Shown here in pieces: positions 60,840 through 64,000 of a stretch of 64,000 bases of DNA. How positions within the stretch are numbered: the first letter of the stretch is position 1; every line of letters starts with the position of its first letter. The DNA lies in the NCBI GenBank assembly GCA_017522345.1, contig JAFWZN010000091.1, positions 1 through 64,000 on the forward strand. The letters run 5' to 3'. Source of the stretch: Clostridia bacterium (GTDB taxonomy: Bacteria > Bacillota > Clostridia > Christensenellales > Aristaeellaceae). A program made the position numbers and the translations under genes. Under the pieces are notes generated by a model. That model made no database searches and was not told where the DNA came from. It worked only from the letters and a program-made list of their open reading frames with translations.

Positions 60840-61290
60840 TTATTCTTTGAAAGAGTATCGTTTGCTCACATAAAACAGAATACCGATTCCGCTCCACACC
60901 AACAGCATGATGTAGGACTCTATGCCAAAGTTTACGCCCGACAGTCCCGGAATGGGCACCCGCTGCAAAAAAATGAACAGCGCCGAAAAAGCTAACCCTA
61001 GAATACTGGTAATATACAGGATACCTGTTCCATCGTGATCCTTTCGCAGGTTTTTGGCTGTCGCCAGACAAGTAAAACCAAAGCCGATGGACGCCCCAAT
61101 GGCAGACATACCCACAAACCAGCCCAGGGATTCACGTCCAAGCACTGCCCCGGCTCCCGCAACCCCCGACGCCGGAAGAAACTTTTTGCCTGGATTGATA
61201 AAAGATCCCCACACAATGATGCACCCAAAGGCAATCGCCCAAACATTTAACGGCGAGAATTGACACTGCAGTACTTTTCCTGGATCGTTG
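60840..61290 (-). pseudogene. Internally deleted APC permease remnant
   Basis: The reading frame keeps the first helix of the permease at 57013-58470 (FSPLNVWAIAFGCIIVWGSFINPGKKFLPASGVAG) and then jumps to its last four helices (VLGRESLGWFVGMSAIGASIGF to the end). About 335 residues of the intact copy (roughly 48-383) are missing, in frame. No start codon with a ribosome-binding site is seen before the permease part. It is non-functional as a transporter. Together with the ugd tail at 61369-61388 it is the remains of a duplicated ugd-permease pair. Confidence 0.85.
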
Positions 61291-61368
61291 ACTCTCCCCT
61301 GTTTATCCTTCCATATTCCGTTTCTAGCATCGCGTCCGAATATTGCACAGGCATCCGTCGTCGTAGTC

Positions 61369-61388
61369 CAGTCTCGACGGAATATATC
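61369..61388 (-). repeat. 20-bp copy of the ugd 3' end
   Basis: These 20 bases are identical to 58491-58510, the last codons of ugd (RDIFRRD), but the stop codon is TGG instead of TGA. As in the intact locus, the permease copy follows downstream. This is the edge of an old duplication. Confidence 0.85.
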
Positions 61389-61438
61389 TCTGATGAATGC
61401 TGAATGCTTTTGCATTAAGAACTCATCGTGCAAATTAC

Positions 61439-62446
61439 TTAACGGAGAAATACTCCCGCACAATCTTTGTGATGGAATACTTTAACTAACAAAAAGGCGA
61501 GAGCGGTAGAGCAAATACACACGATAATCGGGTGCATATTTTCGAGCAAAACAGAGGATTTCATATTAACACCAACCGCTATATAGATTGAACGAAGCGT
61601 TTTTGATATCATATCGTGAAAAATATAAACATATGTACTGCATCCTTCCAATGCCCTTATAGATTTAGGATATTTAATGTTCGAATACTTTATAAACAAG
61701 CATACAAACGCAAATGAGATAAGCAGCGATCCAATGTATACTTCTTTTTTTTCAAAAAAATATCGAGAAACAATAGATTCCAAAGTGCCTATGATGATAG
61801 ACAATAATATCACATAGCTTGGAATGGTAAGGATTTTCTTCTGATATTTTTTTACCAATAGGCCTATCGAAAAAAATGGAATGCCACTTACTGCAAAATT
61901 TCTTACTAGTAGACCAGGCAAGAAAATTCCAAAAAGAGACAGAATCTCTCCCGACAGAATATGTAAAATCAATATCGAAATTGAAATAGAAAATATGACC
62001 TTATCTTTTACATAGAATGCTGTTACGAAATAAAAAATGACATACACATAAAGGATGGCATATAAATACCACATATATTCCGAACAAATAGGCACATTAA
62101 AGATAAACAGTTTAACCAACGTGTGAAAATCCGAATATTGGACGAAATAAGCAGAGATATCCTCAGAACCACCACTTGACAATCGCACGATTATATTAAA
62201 TAATGTATACGAAACAGCAGCAAAGATAATCAGGTATAATATACTTTTAACCCTTGCTTTTATTTTCTGAGGCGGAATTCGATAAGAGTAAAACCCTGAT
62301 ATTAAAAAGAAAAAAGGCACAGCAAAACGAGCTAACGTCTCCATAAGCGTTCCTATTTTGCCTGGAAAGATTACGTGTATAAAGACTACCATATAGGATG
62401 CGAATAATTTTAATAATTCCAGTGTGCCATTCTTTGGTTTGTTCAT
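61439..62446 (-). CDS. Membrane acyltransferase family 3 (polysaccharide O-acetyltransferase type)
   Basis: A 335-residue protein with about 10 helices. The family mark is at the start: LELLKLFASYMVVFIHVIFPGKIG with the conserved catalytic His in the first helix, then RFAVPFFFLISGFYSYR. It resembles OafA/NodX-type enzymes that transfer acetyl groups to surface sugars. The base composition is much more AT-rich than the genes to its left, and AT-rich codons (TTA, ATA, AAA) are common. Start chosen at ATG 62446 (GGAAAAG upstream). It lies between the flippase and the permease remnant. Confidence 0.85.
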   Translation of the reverse strand: MNKPKNGTLELLKLFASYMVVFIHVIFPGKIGTLMETLARFAVPFFFLISGFYSYRIPPQKIKARVKSILYLIIFAAVSYTLFNIIVRLSSGGSEDISAYFVQYSDFHTLVKLFIFNVPICSEYMWYLYAILYVYVIFYFVTAFYVKDKVIFSISISILILHILSGEILSLFGIFLPGLLVRNFAVSGIPFFSIGLLVKKYQKKILTIPSYVILLSIIIGTLESIVSRYFFEKKEVYIGSLLISFAFVCLFIKYSNIKYPKSIRALEGCSTYVYIFHDMISKTLRSIYIAVGVNMKSSVLLENMHPIIVCICSTALAFLLVKVFHHKDCAGVFLR

Positions 62447-62527
62447 ATTATCACTTTTCCTGTTTCTAAAAAATTTACACAAACCGCCCCAGTTATGGAA
62501 ATTCATAAATTGCAACCACTTTTTGCA

Positions 62528-64000
62528 TTACTTGAATCTTACAAATTTAATTAGTGATCTACACTCTTTGGGATAGAAAATAAAAGATACAGTTACTACG
62601 TCCAGCAAAGCAACAACTACAACCTTTATCGCTATCAATATCCAAGAACCATAAGTTAGAGAATGCAAATGAATCCCCATGCTTGAAACGAATATCAGGC
62701 ATAGGCAAACGATATCTACAGCTATTCGTTTAAAAAGGTGGGAAATAGGGCGTGGCAGCAAATGCTTAGATACATATACTCCCATCCAGATTGTTTGGTA
62801 AGTCATCGCTATCAGCGTACCAACGGCAACACCTACTAATCCCAGACAATATACAAAGGCAATAGAAATGCCAATATTCAATATAGCCGCAACAATATGG
62901 CAAAGTTGTGTTTGTCTAAAATGTCCAGCAGCTAAAATAACGATATTGTATGTTGTTTTAAGGCAAGTCATTAAATATGCTAATGTCAGCAGAACCGCAA
63001 ATATTGGTTGATTGTAGTTGGCATCCACAATACCGGCTGTGTATACTTTCACAAAAGGTACGATTAAGATTGCTGTGCAGCCAAACAAAAATACATTCAT
63101 CGTATGCAGGCCAATTTCTATATTAGAGAATGTCTTTTCTATTTTTTCTTTATTTTGTAATGCCCACAGATTACCCATATAAGATTGTAATCCAGCGCTC
63201 AGTGATTGATGAATCATTCGTATTCCCGAGATAACCATGAGGTACACAGAATAAATCGAAACGTTTTGAAGTGTTGAGAATACAGTTAATATAATATTGT
63301 CTGTTCCATCCAAGATAAACGCCATAAAATACTGTGCTGAACCCGACCACTTTTCCGGAACGGGGTCATTATCATATTTTATCTTGCGATTAATCGCATA
63401 TGTTTTGTTTATATATATTCTGCCTAAAACGGGTTTGATGAGAAATACGATAGAGGATACCAACTTTACAAACTGTATCGAACACCCATTTTTCATCAAA
63501 AATATGGTAATAAATATGTTTATGAAGGATAAAACAGTCTGTACTCCATTCAGGAAATAGCTTTTCTGGTCTGCGCTGAGTAATGTCCTGTCGTTGTTTC
63601 CCAATAAATACTGGGAAAACAGACTCACACTCATAGACAGAATAAGCGTAGCGGTAAAAATCCAATTCTGAGAACGTTCAATCAATAGCGGATATATCAG
63701 AATTAATACGCCGACATAAAAAAGTAAAATAACAGCTATTTTTTTGTAAAATCGTTGTCCGGAAACGACAATTTTACTAATCAGATCATGATCCTTTGTC
63801 GCTAATGGTTGATACAGCTTGCTGTGAATCACTTGTCCGATTCCCATTTCAGCCAAATTAATGATACCCAAAAACTGCGTAATGGAATTGACGAGGCCGT
63901 TCACCTCAGTACCATAGTTCGACAGTAGCAATCTTGGCATAATAAATCCCGAAGCCAATGTCACAATCTGCAAAACCAGGGAAGTGGCTGTGTTATACAT
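62528..64000 (-). CDS. Wzx-like polysaccharide flippase, cut by the window edge
   Basis: At least 490 residues, with 12-14 helices, of the MATE-like polysaccharide transporter family (MOP/PST). NTATSLVLQIVTLASGFIMPRLLLSNYGTEVNGLVNSITQFL is the conserved first part and AEMGIGQVIHSKLYQPLATKD follows. The frame begins with an ATG at the very last bases, but relatives usually have a few residues more, so the true start is probably just outside. It moves lipid-linked repeat units across the membrane. AT-rich like the acyltransferase gene. Confidence 0.88.
   Translation of the reverse strand: MYNTATSLVLQIVTLASGFIMPRLLLSNYGTEVNGLVNSITQFLGIINLAEMGIGQVIHSKLYQPLATKDHDLISKIVVSGQRFYKKIAVILLFYVGVLILIYPLLIERSQNWIFTATLILSMSVSLFSQYLLGNNDRTLLSADQKSYFLNGVQTVLSFINIFITIFLMKNGCSIQFVKLVSSIVFLIKPVLGRIYINKTYAINRKIKYDNDPVPEKWSGSAQYFMAFILDGTDNIILTVFSTLQNVSIYSVYLMVISGIRMIHQSLSAGLQSYMGNLWALQNKEKIEKTFSNIEIGLHTMNVFLFGCTAILIVPFVKVYTAGIVDANYNQPIFAVLLTLAYLMTCLKTTYNIVILAAGHFRQTQLCHIVAAILNIGISIAFVYCLGLVGVAVGTLIAMTYQTIWMGVYVSKHLLPRPISHLFKRIAVDIVCLCLIFVSSMGIHLHSLTYGSWILIAIKVVVVALLDVVTVSFIFYPKECRSLIKFVRFK

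Overview
The window looks like a chromosomal segment of a sporulating Clostridia-type Firmicute of moderate GC. The grounds are strong AGGAGG ribosome-binding sites, sigma-A promoters, an uninterrupted sporulation sigma-K gene, RNase J next to a YlbF protein, an ECF sigma/DUF4179 pair, a DUF4004-bactofilin pair and CsoR copper control. I cannot name a genus. No tRNA, complete rRNA or CRISPR array is present, but the left end carries what looks like the promoter and leader of an rRNA operon running leftward out of the window.

Layout: 0-0.25 kb, leftward rRNA-type promoters. 0.37-5.3 kb (+), a DUF4004 regulator with bactofilin, GNAT, threonine aldolase, and ECF sigma with DUF4179 anti-sigma. 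5.4-10.0 kb (-), alpha-L-rhamnosidase, RpiB-like isomerase and tandem flavodoxin, behind a promoter with a palindromic operator. 10.5-17.9 kb, housekeeping: surE, a SPOR-like protein (-), a sugar isomerase, tadA, RNase J, ylbF, mltG and sigK, whose ribosome-binding site lies inside a large hairpin. 17.9-24.4 kb (-), an NlpC/P60 protein lacking its catalytic Cys, then the operon prfC-typA-recF-secreted protein.

24.5-33.8 kb (-) is the most striking region: a ten-gene Mrp/Mbh-type cation antiporter operon in which four different NuoL/M/N-like subunits are encoded in a row, with no hydrogenase or other redox subunit beside them. 33.9-38.6 kb holds an HD phosphohydrolase, ThuA-like and Gfo/Idh/MocA sugar genes, a SecB-like protein and an Atg22-like MFS transporter. 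38.7-41.8 kb (-) has an HtrA-like protease and an MMPL exporter. 41.9-45.4 kb (-) is an isolated phage DNA-packaging cassette (small terminase-like gene, large terminase, portal) without capsid or tail genes.

45.5-56.8 kb: gdhA, a secreted zinc-finger-like protein, the csoR-copA-DUF2200 copper operon (copA carries a fused C-terminal CopZ domain preceded by an internal ribosome-binding site), a 180-bp tandem repeat, a methyltransferase and CHAP protein, ADP-ribosylglycohydrolase, deoB and an E2-acyltransferase-like protein with altered active-site residues. 57.0-64.0 kb (-) is a surface-polysaccharide locus: Wzx-like flippase (cut by the window edge), acyltransferase, a degenerate permease, a UDP-glucuronate-epimerase-like enzyme, UDP-glucose dehydrogenase and an intact APC permease. 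The degenerate permease and a neighbouring 20-bp ugd tail show a past duplication of the ugd-permease pair followed by deletion. The two genes at the right edge are clearly more AT-rich than the rest, which suggests transfer.
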